Assembly: GCA_907163375.1 (NCBI GenBank)
Contig: CAJQUW010009227.1
Span: forward strand, 248,001 to 312,000
Reading direction: 5' to 3'
DNA: 64,000 bases
Source of the DNA: Prostheceraeus crozeri
Taxonomy: Eukaryota; Platyhelminthes; Polycladida; Euryleptidae
Of the stretch, positions 1 to 13,368 are shown in pieces (positions within the stretch are counted from its first letter, which is position 1; each line of letters opens with the position of its first letter). The notes beneath the pieces are model-generated. The model was given only the letters and a program-made list of their open reading frames with translations, did no database searches and was not told the origin of the DNA. A program made the translations under genes and the position numbers.

Positions 1-734
1 TTTGTTTAGTGCGCCGGGTAAAAGATAATCATTGCGGCCTTTTGAGTATGACTGCATCTTGTTGGCTCCAGTATTCACATTGAGTGTTATTTGACCTCTG
101 AAAATGACAAATAGCTTCTAGAATCTCTGTGCATCTACTTGTTGCAGTTTTGAAATTTCATTGGTGTCGTTAAACAGAACTTTTTCACCCGAACTTGACA
201 CTAATGCGTCACATTCACGGCAAATAACTAATTTGCATTTTAGCCGAAGCGAGTAGTACATGCAGTATCATGTTTCAGTTAATATCAACAAATGGCTGTC
301 ACAAAGCTGCTTGGTCATGTTGCTGCAAATGTCGAAGTTCGAATTTTTAAGATGCATTGAGTCAAGTGTTTGATTATTTGATCATTTCTCTCAAATTTTT
401 CTGCCGAAAATCGCAGCTTTCTGAAATCTCAAAATCTTGCCGGTTATTCTATTTATCTGCATGTTACACGTGTCTAAAAACTAAGTAAATAAGATTTGTT
501 TTCTGTATTCAGAAGCAGGCTTGGCACAGAGCCTTTCTTCCATGCGGCCGAGTTGTTATTTCTACCACTCTTATTCCCTTTGTGCTGAGTGTTTAGAAAG
601 AATGCACCTATTTTACAGGTATTAGGCTTAACCCGACAAGAGTTTGAGCCAAGGTCTCCCGACAGAACTCTACCACAAGGTCACGGCACCGGTCTAGAGT
701 TATCTATTGACTAACGCATGATAATTTGTTTCAG
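1..734. other. Upstream intron sequence
   Basis: This is presumed to be the intron before the first visible exon, because that exon enters in phase 1 behind a normal acceptor (ag at 733-734). No exon of the array is recognisable here. The only structured part is a tRNA-like SINE remnant on the minus strand near 625-697. Confidence 0.5.
625..697 (-). repeat. tRNA-related SINE remnant
   Basis: Read on the minus strand, the segment has an A-box-like GTGACCTTGTGGTAGAG and, about 35 bases later, a B-box-like GGCTCAAACTC. The head resembles the one in the SINE copies at 44606-44800 and 44957-45141. The tail is not recognisable, so this is a degraded head only. Confidence 0.4.
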
Positions 735-901
735 ATCCACCAGCACAGAGTCGGATGGGAATTATTATTGAACCAAAGGAGCTTATCAATGGAAATTCGG
801 CGAAAGTGTATTGCATATCTCCTGTCGCCCTTCCAAATCCAACTTTGAAGTGGAATATAATGTCACGAAGCCTTTCCAAAAGTATTGTCAGGATTTCACA
901 A
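735..901 (+). CDS. Unit 1 exon A1: N-terminal half of Ig domain A
   Basis: The acceptor is ttgtttcag and the donor gtaagt; length is 167 nt (phase 1 in, 0 out). It encodes PP linker, IIIEPKELINGNSAKVYC (first Ig cysteine) and the core Trp in LKWN. The following intron (902-2678) holds nothing I recognise. Confidence 0.85.
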
Positions 902-2678
902 GTAAGTGGTTGTCGCATTATCGGAGTCAAGTGTTTTGTTGTATGTTTCTGTCATGCCGTGCTATATCGCAATTGTGAAGATTTTGTCTCTAAAAAAAGT
1001 CGATCCGAAAAGGGGATTGATGAACAGATCTAAGTTTCTCACAATATATAGACACACTATTTGATTTTTATTTGATTTTATCTATCAGAATGTGAAAATT
1101 TTTAGCTCGATATGATTTTCAATAGAAAAAACGTAATATTTGTCTTAGCACCATCCTGAAGTGTCAAATTTTACGAAAATTATTTGAGATACAACTTCAT
1201 GATGGTTTATTCAAGGAAAGATTTGCAAAGTTGTGCTTATCGCTACTGAAAGTCAACTATTATATTGTCAACTTTCAGATGAGTCGCTGTGAAAGAGCAC
1301 ATCAAGCCAACATAGCTGCTTTGAAAGTGTTAATGACCGCGAGCATCAAATGAGACGCAACAGGCTTTCTTGCGATGTAGTAAAAGTGCTGATATTCAAT
1401 TTCAAGTAATCGACTATTTCCATAATAATCGAAGTGAAGGCATTTCGAGGGAGAAGAATATGATTTGTATGGAAGAAAGAAATTAAGAAACTACTAATAA
1501 GTAGAATGGAGAGAGCAATAAGTTGAAATCGGTCTAAAAATATGTCAAGTGACACGGAATGCAAGTTTTCATTCAAGTTTTCGATTTATTTTCATGATGG
1601 TTGGCTTTTATACATGTATGCATGTTTTCAGCTGCATTAAGCTCCTGAAAATTTTGATGTGCAGGGAAGTAAAACTTACGTACGCGTTTTCAAATGTAAA
1701 AAATAAAATTCACTGCTGCAATTATTTTTTTGCATTTAATTTTTGCAACCTCACAATTAATGTTATGTTTCTCATTAGTGGATGACAGACTTCGCAACAC
1801 GTCCATGCGTTGGGCATTTTAGGTGATAAGTGGCAACTTAAATTTTTATATATATATTTGTCAACAAAAAATGATCAAGTCTCGTTAATACATACCTTCC
1901 ACTATCTCAAATTTCTGAATCGAATACTCGGAAAATGCGAAAAATTTTGACAAGAAGCACATTCTTCAGTCTTTTCCTCCACTTTATTCTAAATTGTATT
2001 ATGAGCAATTGCTAGCAGGAAGATACAATCCTTGCCTTTCTTTAATCAGGGATATTCTTATCTGCCAGTTTGACTAGAATAAAATTGTAATAAAATATTG
2101 TGGACATTTCACCCAGCTCTTCTTAGAGAAATAAATGTTTTTAATATAAGTACAAAGTTTGTGGAAAATACGGTGACAACTTTTTCAATATTTGAGAATA
2201 ACGTCCTTGAAATATGTAGCCCTGCATGCTGCGTAGAATTAAATTCAATATTTAAATTTCAAAGCATTTTCATATTGGAAATTTGCTGCGCAATTTTTAT
2301 CTATCTTCTCATTTGGAACGAATGAATCAATCTTGATGATAGAAGTTTTTAGATATTTTAGATGTCTCATTTTCTCTGAGGAGGGGTACGTTGAAAATGT
2401 CTACGGTAGGGCTTCATACCCTCTCCATCACACCCTTTGCCGTGTCCTGGACAATTTGCTGCCATTTCAATCAGTCATTGGCTTTCTCCACCAACCTTGC
2501 GACTTTAGATGCACCTTATCCAGTTATTTTCAAAAGCCTGCATCATCATTTGTTGCTGTGTTAGTGCCGTCTATGATAGATAACATTTGATAATATTTCA
2601 TGTCCATTATAACTGAAATCTTGGGAAGACTTGATCAACACTAAATTTCGCTGATCATTTTTTAATGTCTCCTTTCAG

Positions 2679-2835
2679 ATTGAAAAATATGAAAATAATA
2701 CGGATCTGGTTGTCGCAGCCTTTAAAATTCCAGCTCTCAAGCCAGAATGGAATGAAAAAGAAATTCGATGCACCGTGGCGCACGAGCTGTTACCAGACAA
2801 TGCAGTCACCATGAACTCCCAACTAGATGTGAATT
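2679..2835 (+). CDS. Unit 1 exon A2: C-terminal half of Ig domain A
   Basis: Acceptor cctttcag, donor gtaagt, 157 nt, phase 0 in and 1 out. It encodes YENNTD (N-glycosylation sequon), EWNEKEIRC (second Ig cysteine) and the AHELLP segment typical of A2 exons. Nothing was seen in the following intron (2836-3511). Confidence 0.85.
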
Positions 2836-3511
2836 GTAAGTAAACTACTCGTATAAGGCATGTTAGATAGTTAATAGCTTTAGAAAAACCTCTATTTGGT
2901 AAAAGTATACCAAGGCGATTATTGGCAGTCACACCTCTCATATTGCACCTCGCCTATTGGAGGAAATAGCAGCTATTCAGGTCTGTTTCAATTTTTCAAC
3001 TTAAGATGCAACTCAATATTTAATTCTTATATTTACATTGTGTTTGCAAAAAGCAGCATTTATTGATTAATACAGGCGCACTAACTTAGGCGACATGTCA
3101 GTAGCATGCTGAAAGTAGTATATAATAAACCCATATTTAGCACCAATGTCATGAGTTGTCACTCCAATAGATTAAATCCCACAATAAACTTACGCCAGCG
3201 ATTTTGTGTGAGCACACGCTAAGCCCAAATTGCTTTAAGTTCTTTGTCTCCACAAATGATCTTGCCTGAGTGCTAGATCGCGAGACCGACTTTCAGAAAA
3301 AGGCAGAAATTTACTATTATTTAATGTTGTATTACAAGCGTGAAATTCAGATTTGATTTCAATTTGTCGATTTGATAACATGTTCAGGCATTTTGCAGCA
3401 CTCTGATGTAATAACTTCAATTTTAGTGCGCATTATAAGTAGTAACAGAAGCAACGAAATAATGAAAATTGAATCCTTATTTAAAACTGCATTTTTCAAT
3501 CTCGCATTTAG

Positions 3512-3693
3512 ATCCTCCTATTACGACAAACATGAAATTGGAAGGAAGTTCTGTTCTGGTGGAGGATGCGAAATCAACGTTCGTGTGCAGCATTTCTGAG
3601 TCCAATCCAACATCCGCTATTTCTTGGTATATTTACAACACTTCATCAAAGTCTAACGAGACAGTGGAATCTTATGGAAAAGTAACGACCGAA
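3512..3693 (+). CDS. Unit 1 exon B1: N-terminal half of Ig domain B
   Basis: Acceptor gcatttag, donor gtgagt, 182 nt. It encodes a PP linker, VLVEDAKSTFVC (first cysteine), SESNPTSAISW (C2-type NP...W motif) and YNTSS, a sequon present at this site in every B1. Apart from one TAGGCCTA palindrome (4505-4512), the next intron (3694-5022) shows nothing. Confidence 0.86.
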
Positions 3694-5022
3694 GTGAGTC
3701 TACAGATGGTTGAAGTGCATGCCTAAATCTAACTTGCGCTGATTGAAGTAAGGCGCCTCTTGTCATGAGAGCTTCGGGACCATCAGATAGTCATGACTAC
3801 AATTTCGATTTTTATGTATTGTATGAAACCTATATTCTGCAGGTATAGCAAAGAGATGGTCGGAACCGTGATTTGCAAAGTGAATCATTGCGACGACAGT
3901 GTAACAATAAATGCTCGTGCATCACGTTCCCTTTGGAAGTTAGTCTACGCGTGCGCAGTTTATGACGTCACATATGAGTCACCATCGCCGTCAGCATGAG
4001 TTTCCCGATATCTAAGTTAGCCCATGTTCCTAGTGCTATGATCCCATTCGATTCCTTTCGATTTCCGTAAAGCAAGACGTGATAAGGCGGGGAGAACTAG
4101 AAAAGAGTCCTTATTACATAATATGCATGTCTTAAAGTGCTCTGGTAGTCACTGAAAATTTGGACGTCATATACCTGGCATCATTTCTCCAGAAAGTAAT
4201 ACCAAGGACATTTCTCAACAATGAAACCATGCCATTCTAAAACAGCACGACACTTAGCTAGCATATTTTATTATTTCAATGTTTTTCTCATATTTGCTAC
4301 TCGAAAATTGCACCCATTTGACTTTCAAATCTATAAATGGAAGTAACACAACTGCGGTTTAGATCATACTGAAAATTTCTTACATGATTTCTTTAGTTAT
4401 TTTTTCATTTTCGATTTGATTTTTGTGTGGAGAGATTGATTTGTCATGAATTCGTTGTTTGGAAACTCTGGAGATCGACTGGTTAAAAAAGATGCTGTAT
4501 CCAGTAGGCCTACAGCTACAACATACTCGTAATGTCAAGAATATTAATCCTCTACATTCATAGTGCTTTGATAAGTTGGGATGAACCAGAAAGCCTATCA
4601 AATCGAATGAGTTAGCTTATTGTTACATGAATGGCATAAAGTGGATGGCATTCAGTCTTCGCATTTCAATAGTTGTTGTAAAAATCACTAAATGATGTTG
4701 GTCAACAAAGAACTTTAAACGCGGCTCGTTATGGGCCCAAGCCCGACAATTCTGGACCTGTTCCACCTCTGATTTACATCTTTACTGAGTATAGATGCAC
4801 CAGGGGTGCAGTAAAGTAAAGGTTCAGTCATCGGGCGTGGCGTGGTGCGACCAAAGACATGGACGCGCGTCTTGATGTTAGCAAAATATTAACGCGAAGA
4901 CTTCAAAGCCGAGTTGCGACCACCTATGTGAATGGAGTTCAACATTTCTTCAGCGAAACTAGAACAAGAACACTTCTTCGAGCTTGAATTGAAAGATGGT
5001 TTTTCCTTTGATTATTTTCCAG

Positions 5023-5179
5023 ACTTTCAGCGGCAAAACCTTCCGTGGTATGGGCGTCCGAAGTACTTTTCAAATGATGCGGGTAAAGAGGAATATGAAC
5101 GCATTTAGAGTGTTTTGTGTGGTTTCACAAAAGCTGCTTTCTCGAAACATCAGTAAAGCGCTCGTCCTTCGTGTGAAAT
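5023..5179 (+). CDS. Unit 1 exon B2: C-terminal half of Ig domain B
   Basis: Acceptor attttccag, donor gtgagt. At 157 nt it is one codon longer than the other B2 exons. It encodes RSTFQMMRVKRNMNAF, VFCVVSQ with the second cysteine, RNIS sequon and the closing LRVK that becomes VKYPP across the intron. Nothing was seen in the intron to 6042. Confidence 0.86.
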
Positions 5180-6042
5180 GTGAGTACATTCAATTTTCTA
5201 TTTTCATCTGCTTGATTTCCGCTCCTTCTATCTGTACTACTCTTTTTAATTAAGTAGCAGTTGAATTTTCCATCGGTTTCACACCGACACTGTTACTTTG
5301 CTGTCAGAATAGTCGCATTAACAATGCTAGAAAATCAGAGATATTAGAAAATCTGAGCAATTCTACGAGAACATCGCTTTAATGGGAGAGTTATCAGAAG
5401 AACAGCATTTTTTCCAAGTCAGCTGCTGAATAGTTATCATAAATCATGCTGTGTAATTTTTCATATTCGCCGTGTTTGAAATCTAAACATATCAATGACG
5501 GATTCACAAATGGCTTCGAAATAGATTTTCACAATCATTATTCTCTACCGGGAACTCAAAATAAGATGAGGAGAAGTCCACTGATGCGGCTTTAGCTGTG
5601 CTGAGACATGCTGCAATATATTTCTTTTTAACTGTATTTATATTTTCAGGTTTATGCCAAATAGAACCTTACGCTATAGCCATTCAGTCCAATATCAAAG
5701 TGATATTGAATACACGGAGGTAAAGACAGCAAATGCTGTTAAAACGAACAATTGAAATAGTGGAATTTGTAAAAGTCATGAATGAATGATCATTGCTTAG
5801 ACATTCGATGAAATGGAAAAAGGGGGAAAATATGTATCTAAACATTATTGTGCCTCAAAGATGACCACATTGCGTACTTGAAATATAGGTGCCTGCAACA
5901 ATCATACAGTATTTTCATCATACTTGGCTGTCGATAATTCTCTTGTTAAGGGTAGATTCTAAAATTCAAAGTTACAGTATCCGTACATTCACTATTGTCA
6001 TTGAAGCCAAAACACACACGTCTACTTCTTTTTTAAATTCAG

Positions 6043-6209
6043 ATCCACCAAATGTGAAAGAAATGAAGATAATGATTGAACCAGAGGAACTGGAAGCTGG
6101 TAAAGAAGCCCGCATATTTTGCATTTCTCCGATATCTATTCCTGAACCAAATTTGAAATGGGAGATTCCATTACAATCATTGCAAGACGCCAGCGACCCC
6201 ATCACGGAG
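6043..6209 (+). CDS. Unit 2 exon A1: N-terminal half of Ig domain A
   Basis: Acceptor aaattcag, donor gtaagt, 167 nt. It encodes KIMIEPEELEAGKEARIFC and the core Trp in LKWEI. Unlike most A1 exons, the sequon after the Trp is lost (WEIP). Nothing was seen in intron 6210-6980. Confidence 0.86.
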
Positions 6210-6980
6210 GTAAGTGACTCAATCCAATATCAATAGCGCGTTTAGCAGCCCTGCATCAATTTTGAGATTGAATGATGTTCACTTTGATTATTTAGTTGCT
6301 ACATCCGACATTACTTTTTCACGACGATGATAAGGCAATTTCCTGAGAATACATGACTTTCCTGGCTTAAATGGTCAGCATAAAATCTGAATATGCGGTT
6401 TTTCTTATTTCTCGAGAATTTTAAGTGGTTCGTAATTAAGTTCGCAAATTTTAAGTATTTATCTATCCCAGGTTGAAACTCTATCGACGCCCGTTCGTGC
6501 TATTCATTAGAGCAATCATCAATTATGTAATCGTTCTGCAGTTATAATACAAGATCTTTTATCAATGTTGTAGTGATTCCATCAATACTTCAGTGGCAAG
6601 AATGATTAATTTCAACTCAAGCAGGTTTCAGATTGTTCTACAATGAAAAATGATTAGTTTACATTATTGATTATCCATCTCTACAGAGGAATTCATCTTG
6701 ATGAAGAGTAAGCTAAAATTTTGACTTGCTTGCCTGTATGAGGTTTATGCAACTTGATGATGTAAAATAGTGATGGTGCAGTTCAACTGAAACAAAGCAA
6801 GTTAAGAAGATAATGTAATAGAATAGCGTATATTCAATTCGATTGAAATGTGTCGCCGGCCGCTGCACCCACTTCTCGACACATTAATGATGTAAATCCT
6901 CAGAACTTGTTCTATGCTGATAATGCTTTTAGCACTTTCACAAATCATCATCGAATCAATCCTGTGTGCTTACTTTTCAG

Positions 6981-7137
6981 CCAAGCCAATTCAAGAATGA
7001 GACTGGTTTGGTAGTTACTGGTCTAAAGATCCCTCATCTTAAGTCAATGTGGAATAATAAAGACGTTCGATGTGTAATTTCTCATGAATTGCTGCCGAAA
7101 CAAGCTGTGGAATTAAAAACAAAGCTCGGAATATTTT
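6981..7137 (+). CDS. Unit 2 exon A2: C-terminal half of Ig domain A
   Basis: Acceptor cttttcag, donor gtgagt, 157 nt. It encodes FKNETG (sequon), MWNNKDVRC (second cysteine) and SHELLPKQ. Nothing was seen in intron 7138-7791. Confidence 0.86.
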
Positions 7138-7791
7138 GTGAGTTTTCATTTTGTTGATAATAAATTGTTAATATAATAGATATTTACAAATGTAAATATT
7201 TATACCTATATTAGAAATTGCTACTAATGCGCCTTTGCACGACCCTCAAATGTCCTCGATTGATAAGTATCTCAATAAAAACATGATCAGATAAATTTCG
7301 AATTCTCTGATGTTTTAAGAGAGCTAGAGACGTTACATCTAAATGCTCCTTCGTGTCATTGAAAAGATCATGCAGAAGTCTGATCTAATTAGTTGGTAGC
7401 TATTTTTGAAAAAATAATTTGTCATCATTTGCACGAAACCATCGAACTACAATGCTGTCCAGCAATTACTTGCAGATTTAACTGACAGTAATGATCTTCT
7501 CTGCTAACCGTATGACTTGAGGAAAATACTCATGCTCATTTCGAATTACATCGATAGCGAAAAATATTGGAAAATCCATTGATACAGAAGTAAAGATGTC
7601 AAATTTATAAGAAGGAATAAAGTATTTTTAGGGCTGTATTTTAGCGCTTGTCTGTCATTGAAGTCACGCAGTCAGTCTGTACGTTATTGATGAAGCAAAA
7701 CAGGTCTCGATAGGTGGAATAGAAAATAATTACATCTCACGTCTCACGTTAGAAATTGATTATACCAGAATTGTTTTCTTTAAACTTGCAG

Positions 7792-7973
7792 TCCCGCCAG
7801 ATACACGAATGATTGATTTGACTGGAAATTCGGTACTGGTAGAAGGTATAGAATCATCATTTGCCTGCAACGTTCCTGAAGCAAATACTATCTCTGAAGT
7901 GAAATGGTTGTTGAAAAATACTTCCTCTAATACAGAGGAAGCCATTGAGAAATATGGACAAGTGTCCAATGAG
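7792..7973 (+). CDS. Unit 2 exon B1: N-terminal half of Ig domain B
   Basis: Acceptor aacttgcag, donor gtgagt, 182 nt. The linker codon reads F-P-P. It encodes VLVEGIESSFAC, PEANTISEVKW and KNTSS. The intron 7974-9412 contains a palindromic SINE tail (8388-8568) and a minus-strand SINE (8705-8828). Confidence 0.86.
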
Positions 7974-8387
7974 GTGAGTCAAGTCTTTTGAATTATTGAG
8001 CACACATTTTGAAGTTTTATTCGATAATTACATAATTCATCACATAAATTGATAGTGTGAACCAAATTGACATAATGGTACATATTGGAGATAAAACATT
8101 TCGTTAGGTCTACATGCACATCATACCGCATAATAGTCCGGCAGCCGAACTAGGAATGAGGCCGAAAATGAGACTTTTATAAACTGATGCGCAGTTTCTT
8201 GTTAGACAGGATCAATGAAAAACACAAGTTAATCCAATGGGACGCATATTGAAGTTTTTGATTAAAATGATTTTTTTATGATTTCTCTTGTTAAGTGGAA
8301 AGCATAACATGCAAGTCTTAAGTCATAATTTTTGGCATGATGTGTCTTCATGTAGTTTCCTATCATGTGTATGTTATATTATCATGT

Positions 8388-8568
8388 TAAGACAAGTAAC
8401 CTGGCAATTGATAAATTTATCAAATCTCAACAGATGCAACCACCACGAGACATGCTTCGGCATGTTGGGAAAGCAACCTCGCTGGTTCAAACCTACCCAC
8501 GACTGATGAGGCCCAACATGCCGAAACATGTCTCGTGGTAGTTATGTCTGTTGAGATTTGATAAATTA
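8388..8568. repeat. Palindromic SINE tail (foldback)
   Basis: The left arm from about 8414 (aatttatcaaatctcaacag... ccaccacgagacatg) is repeated in reverse complement up to 8568 (...catgtctcgtggta... ctgttgagatttgataaatt). The right half, from GGTTCAAACC onwards, matches the tail of the SINE family at 44606-45141. The left flank gacaagtaacctgg matches that family's 3' end. It is best read as two SINE tails fused end to end. Confidence 0.6.
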
Positions 8569-8704
8569 TAATATCATGTTTCTGATCATCAATGTATGCG
8601 AAAATGTGGAAACTGGAAGCGACCATTCCTTAGGAATAGTTGTTATGGCAACGAGTGACCAGAAGTAATATTGAATATCGAAAGAGAATGACAGCTATTA
8701 AGTC

Positions 8705-8828
8705 AATACAAGACACCAACACCCTTGATTCCCCGACCGCACTCGCCTGACCTAGGAATCGAACCGAAGTCCGCGGTGGAGACGAGCTCGCACCTTCTTC
8801 ACTAGGCCACGCTGACGGTTCAAAAGGA
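8705..8828 (-). repeat. tRNA-derived SINE, minus strand
   Basis: On the minus strand the segment reads AGCGTGGCCTAGTGAAGAAG (A-box-like) followed about 35 bases later by GGTTCGATTCC, a perfect pol III B box. It then continues into a non-tRNA body. This is the normal layout of a tRNA-headed SINE. Confidence 0.55.
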
Positions 8829-9412
8829 ATGCGAGTGAAGGCAGAAGTCATCTCTAAGTGATATCGACAGCATATTGTCCAGCATATTGTGTATTGAAGT
8901 AATATTGTTTACAATTGGCATATACGCTCTAGCCCTTCAATATTATAATGGTTGATTTCCATGGCTCTGTATGTAATAGAATATTGATAATAGAAGTGTA
9001 TGTCTCCATCAAAATAGAGATATAAAGTTACAAATCAATAATTTACATGTACAGTCAGCAGCACAAAAAGTCACAAATTCACATTTACTCTGAAAGAAAA
9101 AGAAATTGTCATTGTCGATGCAAGTTAGAGACTTTAGACATGTGTGGCACAAACAATTTTTGCCTACGTACTGTATACCACTTCGGCAATCTTTCGGCCG
9201 CTGGGTAAACACTCAGGAATAAGGTAATGAAGGGGATGTTGTTCGTGATTCTTGGAACGTCGGAAGGGTCAGAGGTACGGTCTCTCCTGAATTTCGAAGA
9301 AGTCAGCTAGGCAATTTGAGCTGCAGGATGTAAGCCGTCACATATCCGTAGTTTCTGCACATAGTTTAAGAAGACACAGGCAGGCCATAACATTCAAGAT
9401 TTCAAATTTCAG

Positions 9413-9566
9413 ATGAAGAAAGAAAAATATGGAGGTTTGAGATTGAGAAGCACATTTCTCTTTAATCGTGTTAAAAGAGACATGAATGGATTTCAACTGA
9501 CTTGTCTCGTTTCACAAAGGCAACTGTCACAGAATGTCACCAAAGAAGTTATCCTTCGGGTGAAAT
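9413..9566 (+). CDS. Unit 2 exon B2: C-terminal half of Ig domain B
   Basis: Acceptor aaatttcag, donor gtaagt, 154 nt. It encodes YGGLRLRSTF, NRVKRDMNGF, TCLVSQRQLSQNVTKE (cysteine and sequon) and LRVK. Nothing was recognised in the 2.3-kb intron to 11903. Confidence 0.86.
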
Positions 9567-11903
9567 GTAAGTTTTTGATTTTTGAGACTGATAATGCAAT
9601 TTATAATTCTATGCTGTTTCTGTGTTCTCATAAGTATCCATCTGATTAGAGATTATATTGTATAACATTCATATGAATTTATCAATGAATTTCATCTTCT
9701 ATATATTAATTACTAGTATTTGCATCATCAAATGCATTTAAAAGACTAGATAAGCGGCCACTAATAATGATTTTTGAACGAAACTCGGACGGAATTCGAT
9801 CGATAGATCGATAAATCTATGATGTATCATAATCAATTTGTTTTCTTGAAAATGGTGCACTTTTCGAATCAACCAATACTTCTAGTTGCTCAGATTTGGT
9901 TTCATAAAATGCGCAATGCGGCGGTAACGAACTTCCTCGTTTGAAAATTTCCTTTTTGGACAAATTTCTTTGGTTTGCAAGTCTGCAATGAGCAATTGTA
10001 GAGGCAGTGTGGCCAGTGTGATGAAAAACTTTCTTGTTCATTTTTTCACACAAATATACACAGTTAGATTCTACGCTGGTAAGAGTTTAATGAAGTTCAA
10101 ACTATTTTACCAGAAATGGCTCTAAATTTAGCTTTATTAGACAGCAATTAATCTTGCTTTAAAAATGGCTAACGCCTCCAAGAAAAAGTAGAGAAAATTC
10201 ACAAATACACGCAAAATACATTTTTGATGCATTTTACAACAAAACAAAATAACATAATCAAATGGACCTTTTTGAAGCATGAATACATGACAGGCAGCTG
10301 TGTAGAAAAAATATACTTTGCAGATTTTCTATAGAACGATGAATATACAGTATAATGTCAGGTAGTCGTTCTCATATGTTAATCAATGCTTGAATCATTT
10401 TATTTGAATGTATTTAGTGCATTGTTTTGACAATGATGAATGAACATAAACTTGACATAAGGTCATGCTAGCAATAAGCTACATATTTAGACTGTAAAAC
10501 AAAATTATTTTGCAAGAAGCAACAATTTGCTCTTATTTAAATTTTGATATCCCATGTCTATCAAGCTTGTTTTCCTCTTCCCCGATGCATCAGCAGCTCG
10601 CAGTATGGAAAAGGCTTGTAAGTATGCTGTACTGCACAACTATACTCATCTTCTTCTAAAACTGTCGAATTATTCTATCTTTATCATTCTATCTTTCAAA
10701 CTAATGATCAACGATAACCAATTTAAAGTAAGAAAATAGCTGAGATTTTTTTTGAAACCTGAATTAATCAACGAGCATGCCATACACTTCCATGACACGA
10801 AAAGACCACTTGGATTAAAAGTGGAGTTGGCATCCGCTCTGGTATGGAAGCAGTACGGATGACTTTGCTTTCAGTCTTTGACACGTTGTCTTTGCACCAT
10901 GTTGCAGAATAGACTGAGAACATTGTGCATTTCAAACATTGCATCAGCTGTTTCAGCAAAGCGCGATTTCTTGCAATCTCCAAGGTAGGATAATATTTTC
11001 ATGTATTTGAACAGAAGAGATTGACGAAAGTATACAGATGGACAGAAATATTTTCTTAATGGCAGGGAAATTACACAGATCAAAACATGTTAGTTTATAT
11101 ACGTTTGAGTCACGCGTGTGCCACCGTTCCAGAATTCTGCTATTTATTCATTTATTCATTTTGCTCGTTAAGCACGAGTGCATACCCTACATACATAGAA
11201 CGTTTCACATTATAATTATCGCGCATATTAGCATCTTACCTTCTATCGCACATCATAATTATTCTTTATTGACCAAAAATTTGCGCGACATGCAGAATGT
11301 TGCCAATTGTCTTAACGTGGAGCAAAATGTTTACTGATATCGATGTTGATTTATCTTAGAATTGGGAACACTAACATCATCTCCACCACGCTTTTGCAGT
11401 TCATCATATCTTAAACGGTCCTTTTGCTTCGACAACAGTATCAAGTAAATATGTATTGCTGTAGATTGGATAATTTCTTTGTTTTGGCATCAGAGGTGGA
11501 AAACACCTATATTTTACGATGCGTGCATCACTTGTATTACGTAATGACAAAGATCACCGTACTTGTAGAAGAATTTAATTGCTTTAGAATTAAAAGAGTT
11601 TTAGTCATCTCAACAAACACGTGTCTATCGATCTGTTCAGAAGTTTTAGGCTTTTCCCGCCTGATTATCTGCTTCTTTGTTGTCTTGGTGATTGTTGTTA
11701 CTTTTTCTTAGCAATTTTCTTTTATATGTGATTATTTTCAAGTGTGATCTAGAGCTTTCTGATTCACGGATTCATTTTCACGTATCACGGAAATCTTTTT
11801 TCATTTATATTCCATGGAAAGGATTTGGTAGTTGTGAAACTACACCCGTGTAATTTCCTTGAATTCAGTATCATAATTTATCATATTTGTTCATTTTCTA
11901 CAG

Positions 11904-12070
11904 ATCCACCAGGCAATGATGGAATGTTTATCAAAATCCAACCAAGTATACTAGAGTCCGGAAAGCCAGCGAAAATGTTTTGTGTGGCTCCAAAATCCAT
12001 TCCTCTTCCGGTGTTGACATGGAATATGTCTTCATCGATGCTGCTGAAACGTTTGAAACTTTCATCAGAC
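11904..12070 (+). CDS. Unit 3 exon A1: N-terminal half of Ig domain A
   Basis: Acceptor ttctacag, donor gtaagt, 167 nt. It encodes FIKIQPSILESGKPAKMFC, PKSIPLPVLTW and the sequon NMSS directly after the core Trp. Only a small hairpin near 12985 is visible in intron 12071-13211. Confidence 0.86.
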
Positions 12071-12984
12071 GTAAGTCACTGCAATTATGTATCTTTACTA
12101 TACATAGCATCAGCGTTCAAGTACAAGATAATGTAGCCTATAAGATAGGTGTACATTTGGGCAATATTTTATTGTGTATTTCCTATATTTGGTCATACTG
12201 GTTGATAGTGATGCTTGTTCAATTCAAGTTACAAGATGAAATATATTGGATGTTGATCAGCAAATTACTAAAAACATATTTGTGAACATGCATAATATGG
12301 AATTTCCATTTGAATCAGATTTCTTCATTAATTTGAAGTTTCTTCTCTCACGAAGCACATTCTCAGTCTGTGCAACTTTATCAGCTTTACGTGAAATAGA
12401 ATTTTATTACCTAGCATATTATTGTTAGGACTGCTTGATACATGAAACAAAAAACACTTGGATTGATTTGCATTGGCACATTGATTTGTAGATACGATTT
12501 GCAGATATATTTGATAGATTTTATACGCCGTAATCCGTCAAACAGGATGATATAATGTCACTAATTCATGACTCAAGCCGCCAGAGCATTTCGAAAATGG
12601 AGCAATAACATTATTGATGATGCCTTGACAATAGATTTGTCACTAAATCCAAACGCATTCCTTCCATTTGGATCATTTGGAATCCCTCCTTTATTCCTTG
12701 TTCCGTAAATGGTGGTCAGCTTCTCACATTGACAAGTTGTGATTTCAAGATAATGCATTGACTGGAGCTACTATTGCTTTGATATGCTGCGACAAAAAAA
12801 GGCGTCTCATTAAAATGAACCTCTTGTAGACGGACGACACTAAACAAAGTCTTGAGCTTTACTTAAAATTTTAGAGTTTAGAATACGTTAACGCAAGCAG
12901 ACCGCTAATTACGGTATAAGTCTAAGATGACATAACTACGGAGCATGGAGCGGATTTCCCACGGCTGCCGGAGAGATTCGATAG

Positions 12985-13033
12985 CAGGGATGCGGATTTG
13001 GAGCTGGATTTTTTCCTGATTCCGCATCCCTGA
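12985..13033. repeat. Short imperfect hairpin
   Basis: The 5' arm cagggatgcggatt pairs with attccgcatccctg about 20 bases later, with an AT-rich loop. It could be a small MITE remnant. No copies were found elsewhere in the window. Confidence 0.35.
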
Positions 13034-13211
13034 AAGATAGAATCATCCACTGGCAAATAGTAATTTACTGTCATTTTGTATTTTGTCTCTGAGACAGTTG
13101 TGCTTCTGGAGCTGCATGACTATTATGTCTTTTAATTTTAGTTGTACCATTTTTATGTTTTTTTTTATTTTTGCTTTCGAAAATTACATTGTCTATAATT
13201 TTACATTTCAG

Positions 13212-13368
13212 ACCGGACCATATGAAAATAACACTGCCATAGTCATCACCGCTGCTGAGGTAACCCAATTAACTCCAGAATGGAATATGGAGGATATTCG
13301 ATGCAAAATCTCACATGAATTGTTGACAAATAATGCAACTCAGTTGAAGTCCAAATTGAACGTTCTAT
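13212..13368 (+). CDS. Unit 3 exon A2: C-terminal half of Ig domain A
   Basis: Acceptor catttcag, donor gtacgt, 157 nt. It encodes YENNTA (sequon), EWNMEDIRC with the second cysteine, and SHELLTNN. Nothing was seen in the short intron 13369-13772. Confidence 0.86.

Noticed and set aside
9817-10053. Minus-strand 78-codon frame with scattered Cys/His
   Set aside because: No zinc-finger spacing or family resemblance; lies in an intron without other support.
10554-11337. Several plus- and minus-strand frames of 60-100 codons between units 2 and 3
   Set aside because: No Ig motif, splice signal or known domain; consistent with chance frames in intron sequence.
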